8,310 bases of DNA from positions 1 through 8,310 of the forward strand of contig JAGLYB010000121.1 of the NCBI GenBank assembly GCA_023132545.1, given 5' to 3'. The position numbers and the translations under genes are program-made. The notes below the pieces were generated by a model. The model saw only the letters and a program-made list of their open reading frames with translations. It was not told the origin of the DNA and did no database searches. This DNA comes from Candidatus Bipolaricaulota bacterium. GTDB taxonomy: Bacteria; Bipolaricaulota; Bipolaricaulia; UBA7950; UBA9294. Each line of letters starts with the position of its first letter. Position 1 is the first letter of the stretch. Shown one piece after another: positions 1-6,179 of the stretch.

Positions 1-3000
1 CTTCTTCGCCGTCCAGAAGACCATCGCCATCGCTGTCAGGGTTGTTTGGATCCGGGCGACGCGTACCTCCGTAGAAGCCGCCGGCAGCGGTGACCTCATA
101 ACCATCACCAAGTCCGTCTCCGTCGGTATCGTAAACGTTGTAGTCCGTACCTGTTATAGTGTTTTCAATTACATCCCGGAGCCCGTCCCCATCGAGGTCT
201 GTTGACATCGCCGTCCTGGCAATCGCCATTGCAATGCTTGTCCCTTTGGAAATAGAAGCAAGGATATCGCTAATCGGAATCGTAAACCCTGCGACGACAA
301 AGACCCCGCCTCCTGCGAACGGATCAGGTATGACGTCGAAGACGAGGGCCGCGGTGTCAAGGCCCATCTGTATCGCCGCCAGCGTGACATCGGCTACGTT
401 GAGATTGAAAATCATCTGGTCGATGTTATACCCACCGTCCCCGCACCCATCGTTGCAGTCGGACCCGTCGTTGGATGGATCACTTGGGGGATCCGGCGAA
501 AACTCGTCCGATCGATCAATGTTCTTCGTAGCGGTCGACGGCAGATGAACATCATTAGTCGAGTCAAACCGCACGGTCACATTGGCGAGCAGAGACTCCG
601 AATCCGCGCTAAAAGTACAGCTGGGAGATGCCCCGAAAAGAGCAGAACATTTGGTTACATCTGGATCTCCTAACAGGACAAGATCACCATTGAGACTCAC
701 GGGAACGCCATCGTTGCCGGGATCCTCCTCCATGGTCGCAGTGCAGGTGACGCCGCTGGATGTGCTGACACATCCAGAGAGGGTGGTAATCGTCGGCCGT
801 CTCTTGATCCCTTGACCGAAGGCGCCGGCGCTGTCAGCGTGGATTCCGTCCGATGCGGTAAAGTCGGCTTTGATGGTATCGAAATCGGCCAGTTCGTCGA
901 GCGCAGTGCAGAGATAGTCGAACGTCCATTCGGAATCGGTACCAGACGGTGTAGGACCGGACAGGTAGTAAACTGCGCTACTGCCCGCCAGATCGAGCGT
1001 GAGAGAGCTAATGCTACCTCCGGGAGCGGTGGCCGTTCCCACACCCGCAACGTCTTTCACCGTGATAGTGCAGTCGATTGCTGCCTCGTTCACGAGAAGC
1101 GGCTCCATTGAACAAATGACCCATGTCTCCGTGGGGCGCAGGTTCACAACAAGGCTCTCAGAAGTGGACTTTCCTGTGTACACAGAGGAGCCGGCGTAGG
1201 TGGCGGTAATGGTTGTGGTGCCTGCTTCCCCTGCTCCCGGGGTGTAGGTCACCGTGCAGTTGCCGCTTGAGTCCAGGGTGGGGCTGGCAGGGCTGAACGT
1301 GCCAGCCTGTCCGCCATTGTCCAGCACGATAGGTTCGCCATTCAGACTGCCCGGAGTCCCCTCGGTGGTATCGTCCTCGACGTGTATTTGCAGGGTGACC
1401 GGAGCGTAAATGTAGGCAGTTGTCGGGCTGACCACGAGCTGTATATCGACGGCGCGCTTCACGATCTCTTGAGCGAAGGTCCCGGTGCTCGGTTGATGGA
1501 TGCTGTATTGGTCTGGATCAATCTCGGGATCTCCCAAATACTCGGCGGAGATTGCATGCGGAGTTGTCGCTGCACTTGTTGGTTTGTAGGTGAAGGTACA
1601 CCATCCTGCCGCATCGAGGGTAAGGTAATAACCCAGTGGGACCCCGGTGAGTGGGATACTCAGGACCCCTTGCCCGGATGGGTCGACCGACACCTTTACC
1701 CTCCCTTGCGGTATGGTGAGGGGATTCGAAGTATCGACAACCACCACGGTGAATGTTGCGGTGTTGTTGACGATCAAGGGCGTGGCTGCGCCCATCACCT
1801 CCGTACGGGTTGCCGGGTCCGTGTACGTGTGTGGTTCCGTATTGTTGCTTGTGTTGAAGTTATCGTCCCCGCTATAGGTTGCAGTGAGGGTCGCTGCACC
1901 CACGGCAGTTGTGGGATCTGAAGTGATGCTGCAGCTCCAGGCTCCACTTACGGCGTCTACTACAGCCCCTACATAGGTGTTCCCCAGACCGTCGTCCACC
2001 GTCACGGTACCTGTGGGATTCCCTCCTGATGAAGTCACCGCTCCTGCGACGAGATAGGGCTGCCCAAGGATGGAGGGGTCAGGTGTATCGGTGATAACGG
2101 ATACAGTGGGAGTGGCTTTAACTACTCCCTGAGAGAGACTGTCGTCACTGCTTGCGTAGTTGCTGTCCCCGCTGTAGACGGCGGTGATTGTGATTACGCT
2201 GTCTTCTGCATTGAATGAAGAAGTGCACTCTGCTATCCGATCACCGAAAAGATCTGTGCTGAGCCCAACATTCTGATAGCCGGCAATGGGGACACCACCC
2301 GCATAGAAACTTACAGTTCCATCGATAGTCGGCCCGCCGATCCAAAGGGAGTCAACCGTCGCGGTGAATGTCACGTCTTCCCCGGTCTCCGGGGCAGGTC
2401 CCGGCGGTGTTGGCTTGTCGGACACAACGGTCGTCGTCGTCGTTGCTCCTACATTGACCGTTTGCGTAAGAGAGGCGCTTGTGCTGGTATCGTAATTACT
2501 GTCGCCATCGTAGACGACGTAGATCTCATGATCGCCCGCCACCGCGAACACATAACCACACGTTGCCTGGCCGTTTGTGACGGGTCTGTCGATGCACAGG
2601 CTACTATCGCCGCCACTGGGACCGGGAGTCGCATCGTCGTCGATGTAGAAGTCCGCTGTCCCGCCGATCGCCGGACCGCCGATCCAATCAGACGTGATTG
2701 TTGCGGTGAACGTTACGGGGTCTCCGATCGTGGATGGGTTGAGATTCGATATTACCGATGTAGCTGTATTGACCTTGCTCACCGTCATGTAGATCGGGCC
2801 TGCAGTGCAGGAGTTGAGTTCTGGGTCGCAGGTCGTGCACCCCTCGTAGCTTCCAGTGATCGTGTAGATTCCCGCTTCCGAGGGGGAGAACAGGTATTCA
2901 ACTTCGAACGGTTCTCCTCCGCTCGTTTCAACGCCGCCGGCGAGGACGTCGCAGGTTCCCGAGCCGGGAGATTTAACGCATCGGGTCAGGGTGCCGGCGA

Positions 3001-3316
3001 ACGCAACACCGGAACAGGCCTGCGTGTCAAGCGTCCACTTTATGGTCACCGCCTGACCTATAACGGGGTTGAAGGGGGTTCGGGTAATCGCCATTTCCGT
3101 GTCGCACTGCGCCATTACCCCAAAGGATCCCGCCATAAGTGCTATCACGAGAGCGAGGATCGTTACGATAATAACTCTACTCCTGGAACCTATCGCCATA
3201 CTTCCTACAGCCGAAGCGGTGCACATCGAATGATCTAGCAGCCTTCCGGATGGTCGAAATCGGTGAAACAGTGATGCATTCGATCTCGTTGAGAGATCAA
3301 TCTTTATCTTCCGCAC
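1..3316 (-). CDS. Giant secreted Ig-like-repeat protein with C-terminal calcium-binding (TSP3-like) motifs, partial
   Basis: The frame is open, without stop or frameshift, from about 3394 down to base 1, so the C-terminus lies outside the window (at least 1105 residues from the start chosen). Residue numbers here count from the GTG at 3316. A signal peptide spans about 40-69 (RSR, then a hydrophobic core from V48, cleavage near VMA/Q). About eight Ig-like domains follow, roughly 72-182, 183-291, 292-402, 403-502, 503-622, 623-726, 727-839 and 840-936. Several carry the Big_3-type hallmarks VTFTATV and YSGDSNY (also YDGDSNY, YSGDDNF). An acidic Asp/Pro/Gly linker (937-964), a hydrophobic region (965-1035) and three DxDGDGxxD calcium motifs at 1040, 1063 and 1094 complete it. 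The family suggests a surface adhesin or matrix protein, probably calcium-stabilised. Start choice: GTG at 3316 follows AAAGGAGA, with 8 bases between AGGAG and the start. ATGs at 3199 (a more compact signal peptide), 3226, 3367 and 3394 are alternatives. The gene follows the barrel-like gene on the same strand. Confidence 0.88.
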   Translation of the reverse strand, partial: MRKIKIDLSTRSNASLFHRFRPSGRLLDHSMCTASAVGSMAIGSRSRVIIVTILALVIALMAGSFGVMAQCDTEMAITRTPFNPVIGQAVTIKWTLDTQACSGVAFAGTLTRCVKSPGSGTCDVLAGGVETSGGEPFEVEYLFSPSEAGIYTITGSYEGCTTCDPELNSCTAGPIYMTVSKVNTATSVISNLNPSTIGDPVTFTATITSDWIGGPAIGGTADFYIDDDATPGPSGGDSSLCIDRPVTNGQATCGYVFAVAGDHEIYVVYDGDSNYDTSTSASLTQTVNVGATTTTTVVSDKPTPPGPAPETGEDVTFTATVDSLWIGGPTIDGTVSFYAGGVPIAGYQNVGLSTDLFGDRIAECTSSFNAEDSVITITAVYSGDSNYASSDDSLSQGVVKATPTVSVITDTPDPSILGQPYLVAGAVTSSGGNPTGTVTVDDGLGNTYVGAVVDAVSGAWSCSITSDPTTAVGAATLTATYSGDDNFNTSNNTEPHTYTDPATRTEVMGAATPLIVNNTATFTVVVVDTSNPLTIPQGRVKVSVDPSGQGVLSIPLTGVPLGYYLTLDAAGWCTFTYKPTSAATTPHAISAEYLGDPEIDPDQYSIHQPSTGTFAQEIVKRAVDIQLVVSPTTAYIYAPVTLQIHVEDDTTEGTPGSLNGEPIVLDNGGQAGTFSPASPTLDSSGNCTVTYTPGAGEAGTTTITATYAGSSVYTGKSTSESLVVNLRPTETWVICSMEPLLVNEAAIDCTITVKDVAGVGTATAPGGSISSLTLDLAGSSAVYYLSGPTPSGTDSEWTFDYLCTALDELADFDTIKADFTASDGIHADSAGAFGQGIKRRPTITTLSGCVSTSSGVTCTATMEEDPGNDGVPVSLNGDLVLLGDPDVTKCSALFGASPSCTFSADSESLLANVTVRFDSTNDVHLPSTATKNIDRSDEFSPDPPSDPSNDGSDCNDGCGDGGYNIDQMIFNLNVADVTLAAIQMGLDTAALVFDVIPDPFAGGGVFVVAGFTIPISDILASISKGTSIAMAIARTAMSTDLDGDGLRDVIENTITGTDYNVYDTDGDGLGDGYEVTAAGGFYGGTRRPDPNNPDSDGDGLLDGEE
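3282..3298. repeat. Short inverted repeat GATCTC-N5-GAGATC
   Basis: This is a perfect 6-bp inverted repeat with a 5-base loop, lying between the Shine-Dalgarno-backed GTG (3316) and the ATG at 3199 of the Ig-repeat gene. No T-run follows on either strand, so it is not an intrinsic terminator. If translation starts at 3199 it would sit in the leader and could affect initiation. If it starts at 3316 it is only coding sequence. Confidence 0.3.
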
Positions 3317-3323
3317 GTCGCTA

Positions 3324-3331
3324 TCTCCTTT
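3324..3331 (-). promoter_or_regulatory. Shine-Dalgarno AAAGGAGA supporting a GTG start at 3316
   Basis: On the minus strand AAAGGAGA lies upstream of an in-frame GTG, with 8 bases between AGGAG and the codon. It is the best ribosome-binding site among the candidate starts of the Ig-repeat gene. The ATG at 3199 has only AGGA three bases upstream. Using this start gives an unusually long stretch (about 46 residues) before the signal-peptide hydrophobic core, so the choice is not certain. Confidence 0.5.
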
Positions 3332-3393
3332 CCCACAACGCTCTCTGCTTGGCCTTCGATCTGACATGCGCAGTTCTGGGCTTGTCTTCCTCA

Positions 3394-4719
3394 TCAGAAC
3401 GTCACCCCCACATTGACGGTTGCTTGACGCAAGCCTGTTCGCCCGAACACCACAGAAAATGAGATACGAACGGGAGTGAACGTCATGCTAAAATTGGTCG
3501 AGACAGAAGACAGACGAAGGGTGTCCGCTTGTTGAGAGATTCCAACGTTCAGCCCCCCTGAGAACGTCCCTTGTGAGGCGCTAACTCCGAGGGAAATACT
3601 TGTGGCTTCCAGATCGGATGCGAATGTTGCCGCTGAGGTAAATGTCCCCTTCATTGCGCCAAAGGGAATGTCGATACGACAGCGTACGCTCGCTGACAAG
3701 AATTCGAAGTGATTGGACAGACTCACGCGGGCACTGACCTTATCACACCATGAGAAGCTCATGGAGTAGCCTCCGATAGCCAGAGGGAACAGAGAGAACG
3801 ATCCTGATAACTCAAGACCTCCCCACTTGGAGAAGCTTCCGCCCCCGCTCAGCCTCAGGATGTCGTCACTACAGGGGTTGACTTTGAGGCTAAACCAGAA
3901 GGGAATCCCGCAGTACTCCAATCCAGTAAGCGTAAGGGTTTGGTTCCAAGAGAGTTCGTCACACATCGTGGATTCGGCATCGACGCGGCCCGAGGCGGAA
4001 TACCCCTTGACCGGGCGTGATCCGCCATCGGCGCAGATGTTGGTCACGCTTCGAAGGGTTACTCCGGGATAGGGTTCGCAAGTTATCGTCAAGATATCCC
4101 CGACATGGAACGATTGGCTCTGCACCGCAGTATAGGTGAGCGGACCGAAATCCGCATATGGATTGGGGAATGTGACGTCTTCGATCATCATCAGATTGTG
4201 GAATGTGAACGCATCGAACTCGCCAGAAACCTCCAGCCGGGTTTTGACATACATGAGATCCCCGGGAGGAATCACCACCCAGTTTGTGAAGTGGCTCACA
4301 TCGGTAACCGTTTCGAAAGGCACAGCATTCCAGACCTCAAGCTTCGTTTTGAACGGACCAAGAGGAATGGAGACATCGACAATCACACGCTCAAGGCCCG
4401 CGATGTTGATGGCTGAGTTGAGATGGAATGCGGCGTCCCAAATCGTTGCAACGAAATCGAGTTCCGACTCAATCCCAAATTTAAGCAGGGTCATCTCTGC
4501 CGGCGTATCCAGCTGGATACCACCTTGCAGCGTCGCCGGCACTGGCATCACAATGGTTGCCAAGCTGTATTGCCCCGAAACATTCAGCAATTCGGCGTGG
4601 GCTATCTGCCCACCAAAAGCCAGCATTGTCAAGATCGAGACTAACACAGTCAATGGGAATCCCCAAAGATGTCTTCGATTCATCCGGTATCGATGAATCC
4701 AATCACCCAACCTCCGCAT
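3394..4719 (-). CDS. Exported outer-membrane-type beta-rich protein, unknown family
   Basis: This is a complete 441-residue ORF. The start ATG at 4719 has a strong Shine-Dalgarno (AAGGAGGG, 4724-4731). A signal peptide with a long basic n-region covers residues 1-42 (hydrophobic core about 21-35, cleavage near AHA/E). The mature protein is almost entirely beta-prone. From about residue 290 to the end there is a run of alternating hydrophobic/polar strands rich in Ser, Gly, Phe and Thr, ending VNVGVTF. A terminal Phe is the usual BAM-recognition residue of outer-membrane barrels, so insertion in the outer membrane is inferred. Seven cysteines (214, 229, 253, 270, 283, 325, 347) cluster in the central part, unusual for a simple barrel and suggesting a disulfide-bonded periplasmic or surface portion. 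I do not recognise the family. The stop overlaps a possible ATG of the downstream Ig-repeat gene (TGATG at 3392-3396), consistent with co-translation. An alternative start is Met13, but the Shine-Dalgarno favours the first ATG. Confidence 0.85.
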   Translation of the reverse strand: MRRLGDWIHRYRMNRRHLWGFPLTVLVSILTMLAFGGQIAHAELLNVSGQYSLATIVMPVPATLQGGIQLDTPAEMTLLKFGIESELDFVATIWDAAFHLNSAINIAGLERVIVDVSIPLGPFKTKLEVWNAVPFETVTDVSHFTNWVVIPPGDLMYVKTRLEVSGEFDAFTFHNLMMIEDVTFPNPYADFGPLTYTAVQSQSFHVGDILTITCEPYPGVTLRSVTNICADGGSRPVKGYSASGRVDAESTMCDELSWNQTLTLTGLEYCGIPFWFSLKVNPCSDDILRLSGGGSFSKWGGLELSGSFSLFPLAIGGYSMSFSWCDKVSARVSLSNHFEFLSASVRCRIDIPFGAMKGTFTSAATFASDLEATSISLGVSASQGTFSGGLNVGISQQADTLRLSSVSTNFSMTFTPVRISFSVVFGRTGLRQATVNVGVTF

Positions 4720-4723
4720 TGTG

Positions 4724-4731
4724 CCCTCCTT
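4724..4731 (-). promoter_or_regulatory. Strong Shine-Dalgarno of the 441-residue gene
   Basis: AAGGAGGG lies 4 bases upstream of the ATG at 4719 on the minus strand. It fixes the start at 4719 rather than the in-frame ATG twelve codons in. The upstream leader contains a CCCCTCCT segment (4855-4862) that is complementary to it. Confidence 0.7.
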
Positions 4732-4805
4732 GCCTCGCGCAACCTACAATTTCAAGACCTGAGCAAGGGGCATACGCTGGGGAAAGACAGATGTCGTACC
4801 AAAGA

Positions 4806-4919
4806 CTCCTCGATGACTCAAACAGTGGCTATGCGCCACGTAACATATACATCGAGGAGGGGATAAGACACATCTTCGTGATCCGGCCAGATCGCACATG
4901 GTGAGTTAACGCCCCTCCT
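4806..4919 (-). promoter_or_regulatory. Leader with nested and mutually exclusive inverted repeats
   Basis: The region lies 87-200 bases upstream of the 441-residue gene. CTCCTCGATG (4806-4815) and CATCGAGGAG (4850-4859) form a perfect 10-bp inverted repeat. Nested inside is a second one, GTGGC-N5-GCCAC (4825-4839). The right arm extends to AGGAGGGG (4855-4862), which is also perfectly complementary to CCCCTCCT at 4912-4919. In a minus-strand transcript the middle segment (4850-4862) could therefore pair with either the 5' or the 3' segment but not both, and it could also pair with the gene's Shine-Dalgarno. This geometry resembles an attenuator or a translational switch. No T-run follows the 3' hairpin in the minus direction, so a plain intrinsic terminator is unlikely. 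The repeats are visible in the sequence; their function is inferred. A DNA-level operator is an alternative. Confidence 0.45.
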
Positions 4920-4940
4920 GCTTGTTTTTCCTAGTGCTCT

Positions 4941-5042
4941 TCAAAACCTCCATCTGCACACAATTGCCAACACCAAGTTCAAACACGAGAAGGGATACGG
5001 ATACGAGCGCCTGGAATACCGCTCAAGAAGCACATTGCTCAT
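4941..5042 (-). CDS. Possible 33-residue small ORF overlapping the preceding one by ATGA
   Basis: An ATG at 5042 overlaps the TGA of the 44-residue ORF in the ATGA arrangement typical of coupled genes. The product is short, with basic residues near its N-terminus (ERYSRR) and a hydrophobic stretch CLNLVLAIVC (residues 20-29) ending RWRF. Such a layout could be a small membrane peptide, but a 33-codon ORF is easily produced by chance and there is no well-spaced Shine-Dalgarno (AGAAGG is too distant). I recognise no family. It is reported only because of its overlap with the ORF upstream. Confidence 0.15.
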   Translation of the reverse strand: MSNVLLERYSRRSYPYPFSCLNLVLAIVCRWRF

Positions 5043-5173
5043 ACATCCACATACCTTCTGGCTGTTGGCAGCTCGGCGACCGGGAACTCCTTGAGTTCCT
5101 TGGGAGAATCCTGCGGAATCTCCGCTTCTACGCTCAGAGGTCCGTAGCTTTGCGTCACATGCTTGTTGTGCAT
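5039..5173 (-). CDS. Possible 44-residue small protein, unknown
   Basis: ATG at 5173 begins a 44-codon ORF whose translation looks protein-like: a hydrophilic, Glu/Pro/Lys-rich chain (for example PKELKEFPVAELP, residues 24-36) with no low-complexity artefact. AGGG (5180-5183) sits 6 bases upstream of the ATG. A plausible promoter (-35 TTGACT, extended -10 TGCTACGTT, 5201-5230) would give a leader of about 20 bases. The stop overlaps the start of the 33-residue ORF. In its favour are promoter, ribosome site and composition in the right order; against it are the small size and the lack of a recognisable family. It could also be an untranslated leader of the downstream 441-residue gene. Confidence 0.3.
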   Translation of the reverse strand: MHNKHVTQSYGPLSVEAEIPQDSPKELKEFPVAELPTARRYVDV

Positions 5174-5186
5174 GCGTTGCCCTGAG

Positions 5187-5198
5187 CAACAGCTGTTG
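5187..5198. repeat. 12-bp perfect palindrome CAACAGCTGTTG
   Basis: This is a perfect dyad immediately downstream of the inferred minus-strand -10 element (5201-5206), covering the expected transcription start. A palindrome in this position could be an operator for a dimeric repressor. The palindrome is certain; its role is inferred. Confidence 0.4.
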
Positions 5199-5200
5199 TT

Positions 5201-5230
5201 AACGTAGCATATGGACGGCATGTAAGTCAA
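5201..5230 (-). promoter_or_regulatory. Putative sigma70-type promoter with extended -10
   Basis: On the minus strand TTGACT (5230-5225) is followed after 18 bases by TACGTT (5206-5201), preceded by TGC to give an extended -10. The -35 lies in the loop of an inverted repeat GCATG-N9-CATGC (5218-5236), and a 12-bp palindrome covers the expected start site. It would drive the possible small ORFs and perhaps the 441-residue gene and the Ig-repeat gene behind it. This is the best promoter-like sequence I found in the 4720-5430 gap. Confidence 0.4.
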
Positions 5231-5308
5231 GCATGCGCATACACGTTTGTGTCATTTGACAGATGAATTGCTGTCAATAATCAATCCCCTTGACGCCATG
5301 GCAGTCAA
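5226..5308. repeat. Cluster of alternating TTGAC/GTCAA pentamers
   Basis: GTCAA occurs at 5226, 5273 and 5304 and TTGAC at 5256 and 5290. They form inverted pairs: TTGACAG-N8-CTGTCAA (5256-5277) is a perfect 7-bp inverted repeat, and TTGAC-N9-GTCAA (5290-5308) encloses the palindrome GCCATGGC. Starts at 5256, 5273 and 5290 are exactly 17 bases apart. The cluster sits directly upstream of, and touches, the inferred minus-strand promoter, suggesting a multi-site binding region for a regulator. It overlaps the 3' end of the weak 76-codon ORF. Confidence 0.35.
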
Positions 5309-5482
5309 TAGATCTGAATCTTCTGTAATCGAGAAATCAGCCATGGCAAGGCTTGAACCTTTGATTTTTTGAGCATCTACGGACGACAAACGGGGATGTC
5401 CATCTAACACTTGCTCCCAAGAGACATCGGTTACAGTCTGTATCCGAAAATCGTTCTCATCTGCCCTGCGGTAAGAAACCAC
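5252..5482 (-). CDS. Weak candidate ORF overlapping the 3' end of the 209-residue gene
   Basis: A 76-codon frame starts at GTG 5482, inside the last 52 bases of the 209-residue gene in another frame, and runs to TGA at 5252. A shorter version could start at GTG 5413, just after GGGAG. The translation is hydrophilic and protein-like (for example MADFSITEDSDLLTAMASRG, residues 47-66), with no signal peptide or recognised domain. Codon third positions show no clear bias. It may be a small cytoplasmic protein, a decayed gene remnant, or chance. Confidence 0.22.
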   Translation of the reverse strand: MVSYRRADENDFRIQTVTDVSWEQVLDGHPRLSSVDAQKIKGSSLAMADFSITEDSDLLTAMASRGLIIDSNSSVK

Positions 5483-6060
5483 CCGTTACCTACGAATAGA
5501 GAGAAGGGGAGTCTTCGATCTTCGATCTTGTAGGCTTCGATGGTTACGGTCTCCCCGAAGAAGCCTCCCCGATCAAGCAGCAATGCCCCCCCTATCGTCA
5601 ACGAGAGATTGAACTCGGGGATAGGGAAGTAACGATGGTCAATCGAGATGATTTGCCATTGAATCGGATAGACCTCGACGATCAAACGACTTTCCTCCGA
5701 CATCTCGGGGGAGTATCGAATCCCTGTATCAATCGTGGCCACAATCCCGTGGCGAGGGATCCACTGCATGACGAGGTCGCCTTCGAGATACATCTCGTCA
5801 AGAACAGTTCTCAAGAATCTGATGGAGCCAGATGGAGCAAGTCTGGCGAAATCGAAGCCAATGCCGGTTTCCACCCGCCAAACAGTATCGAGTTCCATCT
5901 GAAGATAGGCTTCGACGTTGGCATGCCATTTGCCTGTGTTTGAGCTCATCGTCGCAAGTCGATCGATATTTACGCAAAATCCGAATTCAAGAAGCTCAAA
6001 TGCACAACAGTACCCCGAGAACAGAATTAGCATCAAGAACAAGACAACAATTCGCTTCAT
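5431..6060 (-). CDS. Exported beta-rich protein, 209 residues, unknown family
   Basis: The ATG at 6060 is preceded by GAGGTGGAG (6070-6078) and begins a textbook signal peptide: MKR, hydrophobic core to about residue 16, cleavage near CCA/F at 20-21. The mature chain of about 189 residues consists of alternating hydrophobic/polar strands with Gly turns (for example TVWRVETGIGFDFARL, 59-74, and FNLSLTIGGALLL, 150-162). This is compatible with a small outer-membrane barrel or a periplasmic beta protein. It ends IFGYRL, so the last residue is Leu rather than the usual aromatic, and barrel assignment is less secure than for the 441-residue neighbour. The frame stays open upstream to 6237, but that would place the signal peptide 60 residues in and overlap the preceding gene. 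It is 119 bases downstream of the propeller gene on the same strand, possibly co-transcribed. Confidence 0.78.
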   Translation of the reverse strand: MKRIVVLFLMLILFSGYCCAFELLEFGFCVNIDRLATMSSNTGKWHANVEAYLQMELDTVWRVETGIGFDFARLAPSGSIRFLRTVLDEMYLEGDLVMQWIPRHGIVATIDTGIRYSPEMSEESRLIVEVYPIQWQIISIDHRYFPIPEFNLSLTIGGALLLDRGGFFGETVTIEAYKIEDRRLPFSLFVGNGWFLTAGQMRTIFGYRL

Positions 6061-6179
6061 AAGTCCAATCTCCACCTCAGTCCATACACTCGATCGTGAT
6101 CTCGAAGTAGGATACAACAATGCACTCCCATGACCTGTGCGTTCGCGCAGTGCACTAGTCGTAGTCTCCCTTATCAGGA

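Larger units (their letters stand above)
4720..5430. other. 711-base gap with no confident gene
   Basis: This stretch lies between two same-strand genes. It holds the competing-repeat leader (4806-4919), two possible tiny ORFs (4941-5173), a candidate promoter with palindrome (5187-5236), a TTGAC/GTCAA cluster (5226-5308) and most of a weak 76-codon ORF (5252-5482). No tRNA, transposase remnant or intrinsic terminator for the upstream minus-strand transcript is apparent. On the plus strand AAGG-N6-CCTT followed by ATTTTTT (about 5348-5370) is terminator-like but weak, and no plus-strand gene precedes it. Confidence 0.5.

Noticed and set aside
1..200. Periodic GATGGGGAC-like DNA repeats suggesting a CRISPR or tandem repeat
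   Set aside because: They are degenerate codons for DxDGDGxxD calcium-binding motifs, irregularly spaced and in frame with the giant protein.
2430..2444. Trinucleotide run (four GTC/ACG units) in the Ig-repeat gene
   Set aside because: It encodes a short Thr run in a linker between Ig domains. It is too short to argue for phase variation, and the unit of three cannot shift the frame.
2462..3238. 258-codon plus-strand open frame
   Set aside because: It is antisense to the Ig-repeat gene, whose minus frame shows signal peptide, repeated Ig hallmarks and no stop over 3.3 kb. The plus-strand translation has no domain-like features.
4941..5189. 82-codon minus-strand frame from TTG 5189
   Set aside because: Most of it overlaps the more protein-like 44-codon frame, the TTG start is poor and the composition is not protein-like. 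Only its last 33 codons, from ATG 5042, are kept as a weak candidate.
5295..5347. Two copies of the palindrome GCCATGGC (5295-5302 and 5340-5347)
   Set aside because: An 8-bp palindrome recurring 45 bases apart could be chance, and no symmetric arrangement around a promoter is evident beyond the TTGAC/GTCAA cluster already noted.
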